Positions 14,571-23,105 of a stretch of DNA of 64,000 nucleotides are shown in pieces (the stretch's first letter is position 1; each line of letters begins with the position of its first letter). The position numbers were made by a program, and so were the translations under genes. The stretch is from Rhodothermales bacterium (GTDB lineage: Bacteria; Bacteroidota; Rhodothermia; Rhodothermales; JANQRZ01): NCBI GenBank assembly GCA_039944855.1, contig JBDUXZ010000011.1:62001-126000 (forward strand). Reading direction: 5' to 3'. The notes beneath the pieces were generated by a model that had not been told where the DNA came from, ran no database searches, and saw nothing but the letters and a program-made list of their open reading frames with translations.

Positions 14571-15308
14571 GTGATCCAGATCGAGAATCTGTCCAAGAGC
14601 TTCGGCGCGGTGCCCGTGCTGCGCGACGTGTCGCTGGAAATCCGCGAGGGCGAGACCTTCGCCGTGATCGGGCGGAGCGGTTCGGGCAAGAGCGTCCTCC
14701 TCAAGCACCTCATCGGCCTGCTCAAGCCCGACGCCGGGCGCGTCGTCGTCGACGGCGTGGACCCCAACGCGCTCTCGTACAACGAGCTGCGCCGGCTCCG
14801 CCGGAAGTTCGGCGTGCTCTTCCAGGGCGGCGCCCTCTTCGACTCGATGACGGCGCTCGAGAACGTCATCTTCCCGCTCAAGACGTTCGCCCGGCAGTCG
14901 AAGGCGGAGAACGTCGAGCGGGCGCGGTGGTGCCTCGACGTCGTCGGGCTGCCGGACGTGGGGCCGAAGAAGCCGAACGAGCTCTCGGGCGGGATGCAGA
15001 AGCGCGTTGCCCTCGCCCGCGCGATCGCGCTCGAACCGAAGTACATCCTCTACGACGAGCCCACGAGCGGGCTCGACCCCGAGACGTCGGAGACCATCAA
15101 CCGCCTCATCACGCACCTCGCCGAGACGCTCGGCGCGACGAGCATCGTCATCACGCACGACATGCACTCCGTCCTCGCCATCGCCGACCGCGCCGGCTAC
15201 CTCTACGAGGGCCGGATGCACTGGGTCGGGACGATGGAAGACCTGCACTGCTGCGCCGACGAGGCCACGCTCGCCTTCGTGCGAGCGAGCGAATACACCA
15301 TCGGCTAA
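14571..15308 (+). CDS. mlaF: Phospholipid ABC transporter ATPase MlaF
   Basis: 245 residues. Walker A GRSGSGKS (34-41), Q-loop (VLFQGGALFD), signature LSGGMQKR and Walker B ILYDEPTSGLDP are all intact, and LFDSMTALENVIFPL is typical of MlaF. It powers MlaE in the cytoplasm. The start is GTG at 14571, overlapping the stop of a micro-ORF inside hairpin repeat A, which may couple translation. Confidence 0.96.
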   Translation: MIQIENLSKSFGAVPVLRDVSLEIREGETFAVIGRSGSGKSVLLKHLIGLLKPDAGRVVVDGVDPNALSYNELRRLRRKFGVLFQGGALFDSMTALENVIFPLKTFARQSKAENVERARWCLDVVGLPDVGPKKPNELSGGMQKRVALARAIALEPKYILYDEPTSGLDPETSETINRLITHLAETLGATSIVITHDMHSVLAIADRAGYLYEGRMHWVGTMEDLHCCADEATLAFVRASEYTIG

Positions 15309-15314
15309 CGGGCC

Positions 15315-15398
15315 GTTAGCTGCTGGCTCTTGGCCCTTTCGCCGGCAGCCGAAGCCCCACAACCACCACCAGCCAAAAGCCGACAGCCACAAGCCAAC
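15315..15398 (+). repeat. Hairpin repeat C before the mlaD start
   Basis: Arm 15315-15334 (GTTAGCTGCTGGCTCTTGGC) is imperfectly complementary to 15372-15398, an agcc-rich arm (AGCCAAAAGCCGACAGCC). The right arm ends 6 nt before the mlaD ATG at 15405. A different sequence from elements A and B but in the same kind of position. Confidence 0.6.
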
Positions 15399-15404
15399 AG
15401 TCCT

Positions 15405-16358
15405 ATGCGATTCGGAAATGAACTCAAAGTCGGCGTGGCGATCGTGCTGACGGCCCTCGTCATGTTCTTCGGCATCCGCTACCTCGCCGGACTCTCCGTC
15501 TTCGGCTCGGGCTACGAGCTCGTCGCCGTCTTCGACAACACGGACGGGCTGACGTCGGGCAACCCCGTCGATGTCAGCGGCGTGCAGATCGGGACGGTGA
15601 AGTCGGTGGCGCTGCTGCCGGGCGCTCGCGAGGCCGAAGTCGTCCTCTCGATCACGAGCGATACGGGCCTCCCGCGCGGCACCGTCGCCCGCGTCGGCGG
15701 GATCTCCGCCCTCGGGAACGTCGGCGTGACGCTCGACCCCGGCCCCCTCGGCGCGCCCCCGCTCACCGACGGCGACACGCTCCTCGTCAAGGCGTCGTCG
15801 GACCTCATCGGCCTCGTGCAGAACAATGCCGAGCGGCTCTTCGGCAGCGTCGACACGCTTGTCACGGGCGCGGCGGGGACATTCTCGACCGTCGATGACC
15901 TCCTCGCGAACCCGGACAGTGACCTCCGCGCGACCCTCGCCGAACTCCGCGGCGCGGCGACGGCGGCGAACCAGCTCCTCGCCTCGCAACGGACGCAGCT
16001 CGCGGCGACGGTCGCCAGCCTTCGGCAGACCTCGGAGAGCGTCGGCGCGCTGACGGCTGGCGTGAGCACGTTCGCCGAGGAGAACACGGACTCGCTCGCC
16101 GTCACGATCTCCCGGCTCAACCGCGTGCTCGCGAATGTGGACGAGAGCCTCGAAGACTTCGCCTCGACGAGTGCCGAGCTCGACCTCGTCCTCGCCAAGC
16201 TCAACAGCGGCCAGGGCACGCTCGGGCTGATGCTGAACGACCCGGCGCTCTATTACAACCTCGATGCCGCGGTGACGAACCTGAACCAGCTCGTCCTCGA
16301 TTTCCAGGCCGACCCGAAACGCTACCTCAAAGACCTGAAGCTGGTCGACGTGTTTTAG
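15405..16358 (+). CDS. mlaD: MCE-domain lipid-binding protein MlaD
   Basis: 317 residues from MRFGNELKVG. One N-terminal membrane anchor (about 10-28), an MCE domain (about 35-115: GLTSGNPVDVSGVQIGTVKS, then GTVARVGGISALGNVGV), and a long C-terminal helical region (125-310) rich in Ala/Leu/Thr. MlaD forms the periplasmic hexamer that receives lipid from MlaE. It is longer than E. coli MlaD (about 180 aa); the long helix may span part of the periplasm, as in other extended MCE proteins. Third gene of the mla operon. An earlier in-frame start would place repeat C inside the protein and is not chosen. Confidence 0.93.
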   Translation: MRFGNELKVGVAIVLTALVMFFGIRYLAGLSVFGSGYELVAVFDNTDGLTSGNPVDVSGVQIGTVKSVALLPGAREAEVVLSITSDTGLPRGTVARVGGISALGNVGVTLDPGPLGAPPLTDGDTLLVKASSDLIGLVQNNAERLFGSVDTLVTGAAGTFSTVDDLLANPDSDLRATLAELRGAATAANQLLASQRTQLAATVASLRQTSESVGALTAGVSTFAEENTDSLAVTISRLNRVLANVDESLEDFASTSAELDLVLAKLNSGQGTLGLMLNDPALYYNLDAAVTNLNQLVLDFQADPKRYLKDLKLVDVF

Positions 16359-16382
16359 CTCGTCACAAGCCCACCTCCACAC

Positions 16383-16466
16383 TGTCATTGCGAGGAGCGC
16401 AGCGACGTGGCAATCTCCCCGCAGAAGCAGGCCGAAGGAGATTGCTTCGCTGCGCTCGCAATAACA
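16383..16466. repeat. Palindromic intergenic repeat, copy 1
   Basis: Left arm begins TGTCATTGCGAGGAGCGCAG and continues to CAATCTCC; right arm is GGAGATTGCTTCGCTGCGCT...AATAACA. The arms are near-perfect complements, so a long hairpin would form. A second copy is at 60286-60390. This sequence type (CATTGCGAG...GCAATCTC) is a known wide-spread repetitive palindromic element. Confidence 0.88.
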
Positions 16467-16512
16467 AGTTGCTTTGGATTAGGCACCCTCCGCAGCGACA
16501 ACTCGCACACTC

Positions 16513-17394
16513 ATGGACCTCCTCCGCACGCCCGCCGCACGCTTCGACGACCTGCCGGATTATCCCTTCGCTCCGCACTGGGCCGAAGTGGATGGGATGC
16601 GGGTGCACTACGTGGACGAGGGCGAGGGCAAGCCCGTGCTGCTCCTCCACGGCGAGCCGACGTGGTCCTACCTCTACCGCACGATGATCCCGGTGCTGAC
16701 GGACGCCGGGCTCCGCGCCGTCGCGCCGGACCTGCCCGGCTTTGGGAAGTCAGACAAGCCAGCGCGCATTGAGGACTATTCGTACGCCCGGCTCGTCGGG
16801 TGGATGGCGGAGTGGATGGACGCCGTCGACCTGCCGCCCGTGACGCTCGTCTGCCAGGACTGGGGCTCGCTCATCGGGCTCCGCCTCGTCGCCGAGCGCC
16901 CGGACCGCTTCGCCCGCGTCGTCGTCGCGAACGGGTTTTTGCCGACGGGCGGCGAGCAGATCCCGCCGGTGTTCAAGCTGTGGCAGGCGTTCGCCATCTA
17001 CAGCCCGTGGTTCCCGACGGGATGGATCGTGCAGGCCGGCTGCCGCCGCTGGCTCGACCCCGCCGTCCGCGCCGCCTACGACGCGCCGTTCCCCGACCGC
17101 TCGTACGAGGCCGGCGCCCGCACCCTCCCCCGCCTCGTCCCCACCGCGCCCGATGACCCCGCCACGGCCGACAACCTCCGCGCGTGGGAGGCGCTGGAGC
17201 GGTTCGACAAGCCGTTCCTCACCGCCTTCGCGACGGGCGACCCGATCTTCCGCGGCACCGACCGCATCCTCCAACGCCGCATCCCCGGTGCCGCCGGACA
17301 GCCGCACACGCACATCCACGGCGCCGGCCACTTCGTTCAAGAGGACAAAGGCCCCGAACTCGCCCGCGTCGTCGCGGACTTCGTCCGGTCGTGA
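16513..17394 (+). CDS. Haloalkane dehalogenase (class I type)
   Basis: 293 residues, alpha/beta hydrolase. Visible are HGEPTWSYLYR (46-56), the nucleophile elbow VCQDWGS with Asp116 and halide-binding Trp117, the acid Asp243 in TGDPIF, and the base His273 in HGAGHFVQED. The HGEP, QDWG and TGDP motifs together are typical of haloalkane dehalogenases, with Asp late in the chain as in class I (DhlA-like). It would hydrolyse carbon-halogen bonds to alcohols in the cytosol; the natural substrate is unknown. Preceded by a palindromic repeat. Confidence 0.92.
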   Translation: MDLLRTPAARFDDLPDYPFAPHWAEVDGMRVHYVDEGEGKPVLLLHGEPTWSYLYRTMIPVLTDAGLRAVAPDLPGFGKSDKPARIEDYSYARLVGWMAEWMDAVDLPPVTLVCQDWGSLIGLRLVAERPDRFARVVVANGFLPTGGEQIPPVFKLWQAFAIYSPWFPTGWIVQAGCRRWLDPAVRAAYDAPFPDRSYEAGARTLPRLVPTAPDDPATADNLRAWEALERFDKPFLTAFATGDPIFRGTDRILQRRIPGAAGQPHTHIHGAGHFVQEDKGPELARVVADFVRS

Positions 17395-17400
17395 GTTGGA

Positions 17401-17478
17401 GGTTATAGGTTGTGGGTTTTGTGTTCCCTTTCCTTCGCACCGCGCTTACCCCAAACCCATGGCCTCGAACCCCCAACC
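17401..17478 (+). repeat. Hairpin repeat B spanning the start of the HD gene
   Basis: GGTTGTGGGTTT (17408-17419) faces ACCCCAAACCCA just before the ATG and AACCCCCAACC at 17468-17478. The right arm contains the ATG of the HD gene (17459) and its first codons, read MASNPQPT, which parallels MTPNPQPM in element A at mlaF. Confidence 0.65.
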
Positions 17479-18028
17479 GACTTACGACGACGCCCTCGCC
17501 CTTTTCCACACGTGGACGGAGACCGACAGCCTCCGCCGCCACGCCTACGCCGTCGAGGCCGCGATGGCCGAATACGCCGAGCGCTTCGGGGCAGACGTCG
17601 AGCGGTGGCGGATCGCGGGGCTGCTGCACGACATGGACTATGAGAAGCACCCCTCGCCGGAGGAGCATCCGTTCGTCGGCGTAAAAGAACTGGAAGCGCG
17701 GGGCTATGACGACGAGATCCGCACGGCGATCCTCGGCCACGCGCAATACTCCGGCGTACCGCGCGAGAGCCCGATGGCGAAGACGCTCTTCGCCGTCGAC
17801 GAGCTCGCCGGGTTCATCACCGCCGTCGGCTACGTCCGCCCGACGGGGCTCGACGGGCTGACGCCGAAGTCGGTGAAGAAGAAGCTGAAGGACAAAGGCT
17901 TCGCCGCCGCCGTCAGCCGCGACGACATCGCACAAGGTGTGGAGGAACTAGGCGTTGGCCTCGACGAGCACATCGCGACGGTGATTTCTGGGATGCAGCG
18001 GGAAGCCAAACGGCTCGGGTTCGCGTAA
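17459..18028 (+). CDS. HD-domain hydrolase
   Basis: 189 residues. The HD motif is LLHDMDYEKHP (His57, Asp58) with an upstream metal-ligand His in LRRHAYAVEA and a later His in ILGHAQYSG. Such short HD proteins are metal-dependent phosphohydrolases, often on nucleotides. The first eight residues are encoded by hairpin repeat B, so the native start may have been altered by that element; no better start exists downstream before the domain. 8 bp before the DUF445 gene, likely one transcript. Confidence 0.9.
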   Translation: MASNPQPTYDDALALFHTWTETDSLRRHAYAVEAAMAEYAERFGADVERWRIAGLLHDMDYEKHPSPEEHPFVGVKELEARGYDDEIRTAILGHAQYSGVPRESPMAKTLFAVDELAGFITAVGYVRPTGLDGLTPKSVKKKLKDKGFAAAVSRDDIAQGVEELGVGLDEHIATVISGMQREAKRLGFA

Positions 18029-18036
18029 GAGCCCCC

Positions 18037-19443
18037 ATGCCTCCTCCCGACGACGTACCCAAGAAGCAGCGCCGCCTCACGCCCGTCCCCGGCGTGATCG
18101 ACCCCGCTGACCTCGATTTCGACGAAGTCGACGCGCCGGGCGAGGCCGAGAAGCCCGCTGCCGCATCGCCCCCCACCGTTACGAAGCCGGAGAGTGCGAG
18201 CGCCTCGGCGAGCGAAGGCGTAGCCCCCGACGACGCGACACCTGACGATGCGGCCTCCGGCACCGACACAGTCTCCGCCGACACGCCGGGCGACGGCCGC
18301 GCCCACACGATTCCCGAGGCAAAAGCCGTCACGAAACGGCGCGCGCACGACCTCGGGCTCCTCCTCGCGCGCTACGTCCGCCGCCACCTCCCGGTGCGCG
18401 CGCCGGCCGCCCCGCACGTCGTCCCCGAGCCTCCGAAACTGAAAGGGCGACTCGCGCAGATCCTGCCGATCATGCAGACGATCCCGTGGCTGCTCGGGGT
18501 CGTCTTCGCCGTGTCGTTCGTGTGGGACTTCCCCGGCGCGAGCGTCGACCTCTTTGGCCGCGCGCTCCCCATCGAGGGCTTGCTCCGCATCCTCTCCGTC
18601 AGCGGGCTCATCGGGTTCGCGACGAACTGGCTGGCGATCACGATGCTGTTCCAGCCGCGTGAGAAGCGGCCCATCGTGCCGCAGGGGCTGATCCCGGCGC
18701 AGCGCGAGCGCGTCATCTTCCGGCTCGCGCAGGCGATCTCGCAGGAGTTGATCAACGAGGAGATCATCAAGCAGAAAATCGAGGAGAGCGGGGCGATCCG
18801 GAAGTACCGCGAGCAGGCCGTCGGCGTGCTGAAGTCGGTCGTCGAAGACCCGGAGTTTCGGGGCGAGTTGAAGGCGCTCACGACGGTCTACGTCGAGAGC
18901 GTGCTGGGCTCGGAGGAGATGCGCGACAAGCTGACGAAGCTCGCCATGGAGAAGATCGAGTCGTACGCCGGGCAGGGGCTCGGCGGCTTCGCGCTCAAGG
19001 CCTACCGCGCCGTCAACGAGGACGCCTTCCAGCGCAGCATCGCCCGCGCCGTCCGCGAGATCCCCGGCGCGCTCGACCCCGTCCTCGACCGGCTCGACGT
19101 GATGCTCGACCTGGTGCCGGAGAAGGTGGAGGCGCGGAGCGAGCAGATCGAGACGTTCGCCACCAAAACCGTCCTCGGCTTCGTCGAACGACTCGACGTG
19201 TACAGCATGATCGTCGAGAACGCGCGCGGCTTCGACGAGGCGCAGCTCGAGAATCTCCTCAAGAAGACATCGAACGAGCAGCTCAACTACATCAAGTACC
19301 TCGGGGGCATCCTCGGCGTCATCGGCGGCTTCGTGATCTGGGAGCCCGTCCTCGCCCTCGTCGTCCTCACCGCGTTCACCCTCGGCCTGTGGGGGCTAGA
19401 CGAAGCGCTCTACCGCCTCCGGCGCTCCGACGCGCCGGCCTGA
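18037..19443 (+). CDS. DUF445 membrane protein
   Basis: 468 residues. A disordered acidic N-terminus (1-95) precedes two membrane segments (about 148-168 and near GLIGFATNWLAITMLF), then the DUF445 helical body (QPREKRPIVPQGLIPAQRER in part, QAISQELINEEI) and a C-terminal membrane segment (ILGVIGGFVIWEPVLALVVL). The GxIGxxTNWLAixMLF motif is diagnostic of DUF445 (YheB-like). Function unknown; a membrane scaffold is often proposed. The long N-terminal extension is unusual. Confidence 0.88.
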   Translation: MPPPDDVPKKQRRLTPVPGVIDPADLDFDEVDAPGEAEKPAAASPPTVTKPESASASASEGVAPDDATPDDAASGTDTVSADTPGDGRAHTIPEAKAVTKRRAHDLGLLLARYVRRHLPVRAPAAPHVVPEPPKLKGRLAQILPIMQTIPWLLGVVFAVSFVWDFPGASVDLFGRALPIEGLLRILSVSGLIGFATNWLAITMLFQPREKRPIVPQGLIPAQRERVIFRLAQAISQELINEEIIKQKIEESGAIRKYREQAVGVLKSVVEDPEFRGELKALTTVYVESVLGSEEMRDKLTKLAMEKIESYAGQGLGGFALKAYRAVNEDAFQRSIARAVREIPGALDPVLDRLDVMLDLVPEKVEARSEQIETFATKTVLGFVERLDVYSMIVENARGFDEAQLENLLKKTSNEQLNYIKYLGGILGVIGGFVIWEPVLALVVLTAFTLGLWGLDEALYRLRRSDAPA

Positions 19444-19446
19444 TCG

Positions 19447-19932
19447 CTACCGCCCGGCCGCCGTGCGCGCGAGCGTGGAGAGCAAGCCGTTGATCGCGTC
19501 GAGCCGGTCACGCTGCCCGTCGAGCCCGTGGCGCTGGGCAAGGTAGTGCGGGCTGTTGTACGCGACGACGGCGCGGCCGTCCGCCCCTTCGTAGACCAGC
19601 ATCTTCTGCGGGAGGTCGATGGCGAGCGTGGGCGCGGCCTGCATCAGCGGCGTGCCGGCGTTCGGGTTGCCGAAGACGAGCACGCGCGTCGGGCGGAGGC
19701 TCAGCCCCGCACGCTCGGCGTTCGCCGCATGGTCGAACTCGGCGAAGAGCGTGAGGTCGGGGTTCGAGCCGACGGCTTGCCGGAGCCGGGCGAACGTCGT
19801 CTCCACGTCCGCGTCGCTCTCGACCGTGATGAGGCTCATCGTGAGGAAGTCCACCTCGACGGGCTGGGTGCCGGCGCAGCCGACGAGCGTGACGATGAAG
19901 AGGGCGAGCGCGAGGGGCGTGAGGCGGTTCAT
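19447..19932 (-). CDS. DUF302 lipoprotein
   Basis: 161 residues from MNRLTPLALAL; lipobox LVGC near residue 17. The body matches DUF302: ADVETTFARLRQAV, LFAEFDHAANAERAGLSLRP, VLVFGNPNAGTPLMQ, ALDLP-like AIDLPQKMLVYE, and VAYNSPHYLAQRHG. DUF302 proteins are small periplasmic or cytosolic domains of unknown role. Convergent with the DUF445 gene, 3 bp apart. Confidence 0.9.
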   Translation of the reverse strand: MNRLTPLALALFIVTLVGCAGTQPVEVDFLTMSLITVESDADVETTFARLRQAVGSNPDLTLFAEFDHAANAERAGLSLRPTRVLVFGNPNAGTPLMQAAPTLAIDLPQKMLVYEGADGRAVVAYNSPHYLAQRHGLDGQRDRLDAINGLLSTLARTAAGR

Positions 19933-20014
19933 AGCAGCAGGAAGATGGGAGAAGGGAACGGCTCCCATACGCTCGACCGAACCGGAGGATCTGCCTGCAC
20001 CTAGCTTGGCTCCG

Positions 20015-21088
20015 CTACACCTCAGCCGCTTCGCGGCTCGGGCGCGGCAGGTTCGCGGCGACCTTCTTCGGCAGCCGCGCCGGCTTCACCGCCCGCGCGA
20101 CGGCCACCTGCACCTCGGGCTCGTCCTCGCGGAAGTTGAGCAGCACCTCGAGCACGCCGTCCAGCTCGCTCTGCTCCATCAGCAGCATCCGCAGCTTGCT
20201 CGCGTTGCGGAGGCCCTTGAAGTAGCCGCCGTACATCCGCCGCATCTCCAGTACGCCCTTCCGCTCCTCCAGCCACTCGCACTTAAGCTGCAGGTGCTCG
20301 GCGACGACCCCGACACGCTCGTCCCAACTCGGCGGGTCGGGCACCTCGCCGGTGTCGAGGAAGGCACGGGCGTCGCGGAAGACCCACGGGTTGCCGATGG
20401 CGCCGCGCCCGATCATCACGCCGTCCACGCCGGTCTCGTCGAACATCGCCTTGATGCGGTGCGGGTCGTAGGCGTCGCCGTTGCCGAAGAACGGGATGTC
20501 GCGGACGCCCTCTTCTTTGATCCGGCGGAGCCACTCCCAGCGCGCCTCGCCCTTGTACATCTGCGAGCGCGTGCGGGCGTGGACGGCGAGCGCGGCGACG
20601 CCCGTCTCTTCGAGCATCCGCGCCACGTCGAGGATCTGGATCGAGTGGTCGTCCCAGCCCAGCCGGGTTTTGACGGTGACCGGCCGCGTGGCCTCTTCGA
20701 TCACGGCGGCGGTGATGGCCTGCATCTTCGGCAGATTGCGCAGGATGCCCGCGCCGCCGTCCTTACAGACGACCTTCTTGACCGGGCACCCGAAGTTGAT
20801 GTCAATAATGTCCGGCCCGGCCGCATCGACAATGCGCGTCGCCTCGCGGACCTGGTCGATCTCGCCGCCGAAGATCTGGATGCCGAGCGGGCGCTCCTGC
20901 TCGTAGAAATCGAGCTTGCGGACGCTGCCCTCGGCGCCATAGGTCAGGCCGCCGGACGAGATGAACTCGGTGTAGAGGAGGTCCGCGCCGTACCGCTTGC
21001 AGAGGATGCGGAACGGCGGGTCGCTCACGTCCTCCATCGGGGCGAGGAGGAGCGGACGGTCGGGAAGCTGGATGGGGCCGATGTTCAT
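20015..21088 (-). CDS. dusB: tRNA-dihydrouridine synthase
   Basis: 357 residues. TIM-barrel flavoenzyme that reduces U20-region uridines in tRNA with FMN/NADPH. APMEDVSDPPFR, EFISSGGL, DINFGCPVKKVVCKDGGAG (catalytic Cys101), TVKTRLGW, HARTRSQMYKG, FGNGDAYDP and GRGAIGNPWVF are all family blocks. GCPxKKV fits the DusB branch. A 25-30 residue basic tail follows the barrel. The upstream region to 21223 is shared with a divergent small gene. Confidence 0.95.
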   Translation of the reverse strand: MNIGPIQLPDRPLLLAPMEDVSDPPFRILCKRYGADLLYTEFISSGGLTYGAEGSVRKLDFYEQERPLGIQIFGGEIDQVREATRIVDAAGPDIIDINFGCPVKKVVCKDGGAGILRNLPKMQAITAAVIEEATRPVTVKTRLGWDDHSIQILDVARMLEETGVAALAVHARTRSQMYKGEARWEWLRRIKEEGVRDIPFFGNGDAYDPHRIKAMFDETGVDGVMIGRGAIGNPWVFRDARAFLDTGEVPDPPSWDERVGVVAEHLQLKCEWLEERKGVLEMRRMYGGYFKGLRNASKLRMLLMEQSELDGVLEVLLNFREDEPEVQVAVARAVKPARLPKKVAANLPRPSREAAEV

Positions 21089-21222
21089 CGAGAGGCGCGG
21101 CGGGCGGAAGCGGGCTGTACCGAACGGATCACGGTTATCCCGCCCTCCTGTTCCGCCTCCGTTGTAACCTCACGGAGGGCGCATCGTACGACAGAGCGAC
21201 TTTTCACCCTCCGCGCCGCCCA

Positions 21223-21444
21223 ATGATCACCGCTCTCGCCCTCGTCTCGCTCGTCACGACTGTGCTGCTCACGGCTCTCGCCGTGCTCAACGGCATCCTC
21301 GCCCTGCTCGCCACGATCTCCGTGTGGAAGGCGTACCTCGTGCTCGGGACGAAGGTGCTGCTGACGGTGCTCATTTGCATCCCCGTCGTCGGGATCCTGA
21401 TCTACCTGTTCTGGGGCCAGCGCAAGGTGCGCGAAGCCCACTGA
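21223..21444 (+). CDS. Small membrane protein with PLDc_N-like domain
   Basis: 73 residues, two membrane segments. The second (VLLTVLICIPVVGILIYLFWG) followed by a short basic tail fits the PLDc_N (phospholipase D N-terminal) pattern of a hydrophobic hairpin ending in P-x2-G-x2-x-Y. These stand-alone domains are common small membrane proteins of unknown job. Same operon as the next gene (26 bp). Confidence 0.75.
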   Translation: MITALALVSLVTTVLLTALAVLNGILALLATISVWKAYLVLGTKVLLTVLICIPVVGILIYLFWGQRKVREAH

Positions 21445-21470
21445 CCCTCACCCACAGACCTCCCCTCGCC

Positions 21471-21746
21471 ATGCCCCTGATCCGACGCTTCCAGACGGCC
21501 GCTCCTCTCGCTGTGCTCAGCCTCCTCGCGCTCCTGCTCGCCGGCTGCGCCGGAGGCAACCTCATTGAGCTGATCGGGCGACCGTGGGCGTGGGGACCGT
21601 GTACCCTCATCATCGTCATCCTCGACATCGTCGCGCTCGTCGGGCTGTGGCAGAGCGGGCGGAGCACGGGCGACAAAGTGCTGTGGACGCTGCTGATCGT
21701 CTTCTTCCCCGTCGGCGGGCTGATCCTCTACTACCTCTTCGCCTGA
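21471..21746 (+). CDS. Small membrane lipoprotein with PLDc_N domain
   Basis: 91 residues. Signal sequence with lipobox LLAGC near residue 26, then a PLDc_N-type hairpin: LIIVILDIVALVGLWQSG and DKVLWTLLIVFFPVGGLILY. The W-x4-IVFFPVGG-x3-YY form is the domain signature. Follows a paralogue-like small gene and is closed by an intrinsic terminator at 21769-21801. Confidence 0.8.
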   Translation: MPLIRRFQTAAPLAVLSLLALLLAGCAGGNLIELIGRPWAWGPCTLIIVILDIVALVGLWQSGRSTGDKVLWTLLIVFFPVGGLILYYLFA

Positions 21747-21768
21747 GCCCGATGCCGCGAGGCTCCCG

Positions 21769-21801
21769 GCCGGCTGACGTTATCGTCGGCCGGCTTTTTT
21801 T
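21769..21801 (+). terminator. Intrinsic terminator
   Basis: GCCGGCTGACG (21769-21779) pairs with CGTCGGCCGGC (21784-21794), one G-T pair, 4-nt loop, then seven T. Ends the two-gene PLDc_N unit. Confidence 0.92.
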
Positions 21802-21817
21802 ATGGGACCGTCACCGT

Positions 21818-22198
21818 TCACACCCACTGCCGCCCGACCCACAGCCCGAGCCCCGCGAAGACGAGGCCCGCCACGACGCTGAGCCCCACGTTCACGAGCG
21901 CCCACCCCGGCCGGCCGCTCTCCCACAGGGCGAGCGTGTCGAGGCTGAACGTGGAGAACGTGGTGAACGAGCCGAGGAAGCCGATGACGAGCGCGACCCG
22001 GAGGCCCTCCATCCCCCCCGTTCTCGTTATCACGAGTGGAACGACGAACCCGATCAGGAACGACCCCAGCAGATTCACCACCCACGTCCCGACGGGCAAC
22101 CCGCCCCCCCAGAACCGTACGGCAGCAAGACCGACGCCATACCGAGCTGTCGCGCCGAGCGCGCCCCCTACCGCAACGAGAAACAGGTGAGAGAGCAC
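21818..22198 (-). CDS. crcB: Fluoride ion channel CrcB/Fluc
   Basis: 126 residues from a GTG start (VLSHLFLVAVGGALG). Four membrane segments; family blocks GGALGATARYG, GTWVVNLLGSFLIG with the pore Asn, and GFLGSFTTFSTFS with the fluoride-coordinating Phe box are intact. Dual-topology dimers export fluoride. Upstream in-frame sequence is open but lacks family character. I looked for a fluoride riboswitch in the leader and saw none. Confidence 0.93.
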   Translation of the reverse strand: MLSHLFLVAVGGALGATARYGVGLAAVRFWGGGLPVGTWVVNLLGSFLIGFVVPLVITRTGGMEGLRVALVIGFLGSFTTFSTFSLDTLALWESGRPGWALVNVGLSVVAGLVFAGLGLWVGRQWV

Positions 22199-22250
22199 GG
22201 GGGTTACGTGAGTTACAGAGATGTAATGCCGCGCACACGGCGGCGCGCCT

Positions 22251-22256
22251 ATTATA
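22251..22256 (-). promoter_or_regulatory. TATAAT box upstream of crcB
   Basis: A perfect TATAAT on the minus strand, 53 nt before the crcB start, in an otherwise GC-rich intergenic region shared with the divergent DUF1223 gene. No convincing -35 element was seen. Confidence 0.4.
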
Positions 22257-22304
22257 CAGAGCCGACGCCGAACCGAGATACCCGATCTCCATTGCACACG
22301 ATCT

Positions 22305-23105
22305 ATGAAAGTTGTCGCCCCACTCGGCCTGGCTCTATTCGCTCTGCTCGTCGGATTACTGAGCGTCCGTCTCGCTTTGCCTACCCCTACGATTGAGACT
22401 CCCTTAGCGGCGATCGCACCGGCCGCGTCCATCGCACTCCCAGCTGCCGCACCCGTCGCCGTCGTAGAGCTGTTCACCTCGGAGGGCTGTTCCTCCTGCC
22501 CGCCGGCGGACCGCCTGCTGCTCGACTTCGCCGAGCGCTCGGACGACCGCCTCTACCCGCTCGCCTTCCACGTGGACTACTGGAACCGGCTCGGGTGGAC
22601 TGACCCGTTCAGCGACGAGGCGTACTCGCAACGTCAGCGGGCGTACGCTCGGGTCATCGGGTCCGGCCGTGTGTACACGCCGCAAATGATCGTCAACGGG
22701 CGCACCGAGTTCGTGGGGTCGCGCCGAGCACAGGCGGAGCAGGCGCTCCAACGCGCGCTAGAGCGCCCGGCCCGCACCACTATTGACCTGACCGGCTCAC
22801 TGGAAGGCCGAACAGTCGAGATCGCCTATGCAGTCAAGGGCGCGCCGGAGGGAACGGTGCTGAACCTCGCCCTCGTGCAACAGCGGGCCGAGCAAGACGT
22901 GCCACGCGGAGAGAACGCGGGCCGCACGCTCTACCATGCGAACGTGGTCCGAGCCTTCGAAACGGTATCCGACGGAGCGGGCGTGCAGCGACTCGCACTA
23001 CCGCGCGGGCTGCGGGCCGAGGACGCCGCCGTCATCGGCTACGCCCAACTCCCGGCGACGATGGAGATCGTCGGCGCCGCCCGCGTGCAGCTAGTCGGCG
23101 ACTGA
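22305..23105 (+). CDS. DUF1223 thioredoxin-like secreted protein
   Basis: 266 residues. N-terminal signal anchor (about 1-28), then the DUF1223 core: VAVVELFTSEGCSSCPPAD, FHVDYWNRLGWTDPFS, YTPQMIVNGR. The CSSCPP motif sits where a thioredoxin CxxC would be, in the periplasm. Role unknown; probably redox or metal-linked. Its 3' end overlaps the convergent solute-binding gene by 15 bp. Confidence 0.92.
   Translation: MKVVAPLGLALFALLVGLLSVRLALPTPTIETPLAAIAPAASIALPAAAPVAVVELFTSEGCSSCPPADRLLLDFAERSDDRLYPLAFHVDYWNRLGWTDPFSDEAYSQRQRAYARVIGSGRVYTPQMIVNGRTEFVGSRRAQAEQALQRALERPARTTIDLTGSLEGRTVEIAYAVKGAPEGTVLNLALVQQRAEQDVPRGENAGRTLYHANVVRAFETVSDGAGVQRLALPRGLRAEDAAVIGYAQLPATMEIVGAARVQLVGD

Noticed and set aside
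22199-22304. Fluoride riboswitch ahead of crcB
   Set aside because: I looked for the conserved pseudoknot sequence on the minus strand and did not find it.
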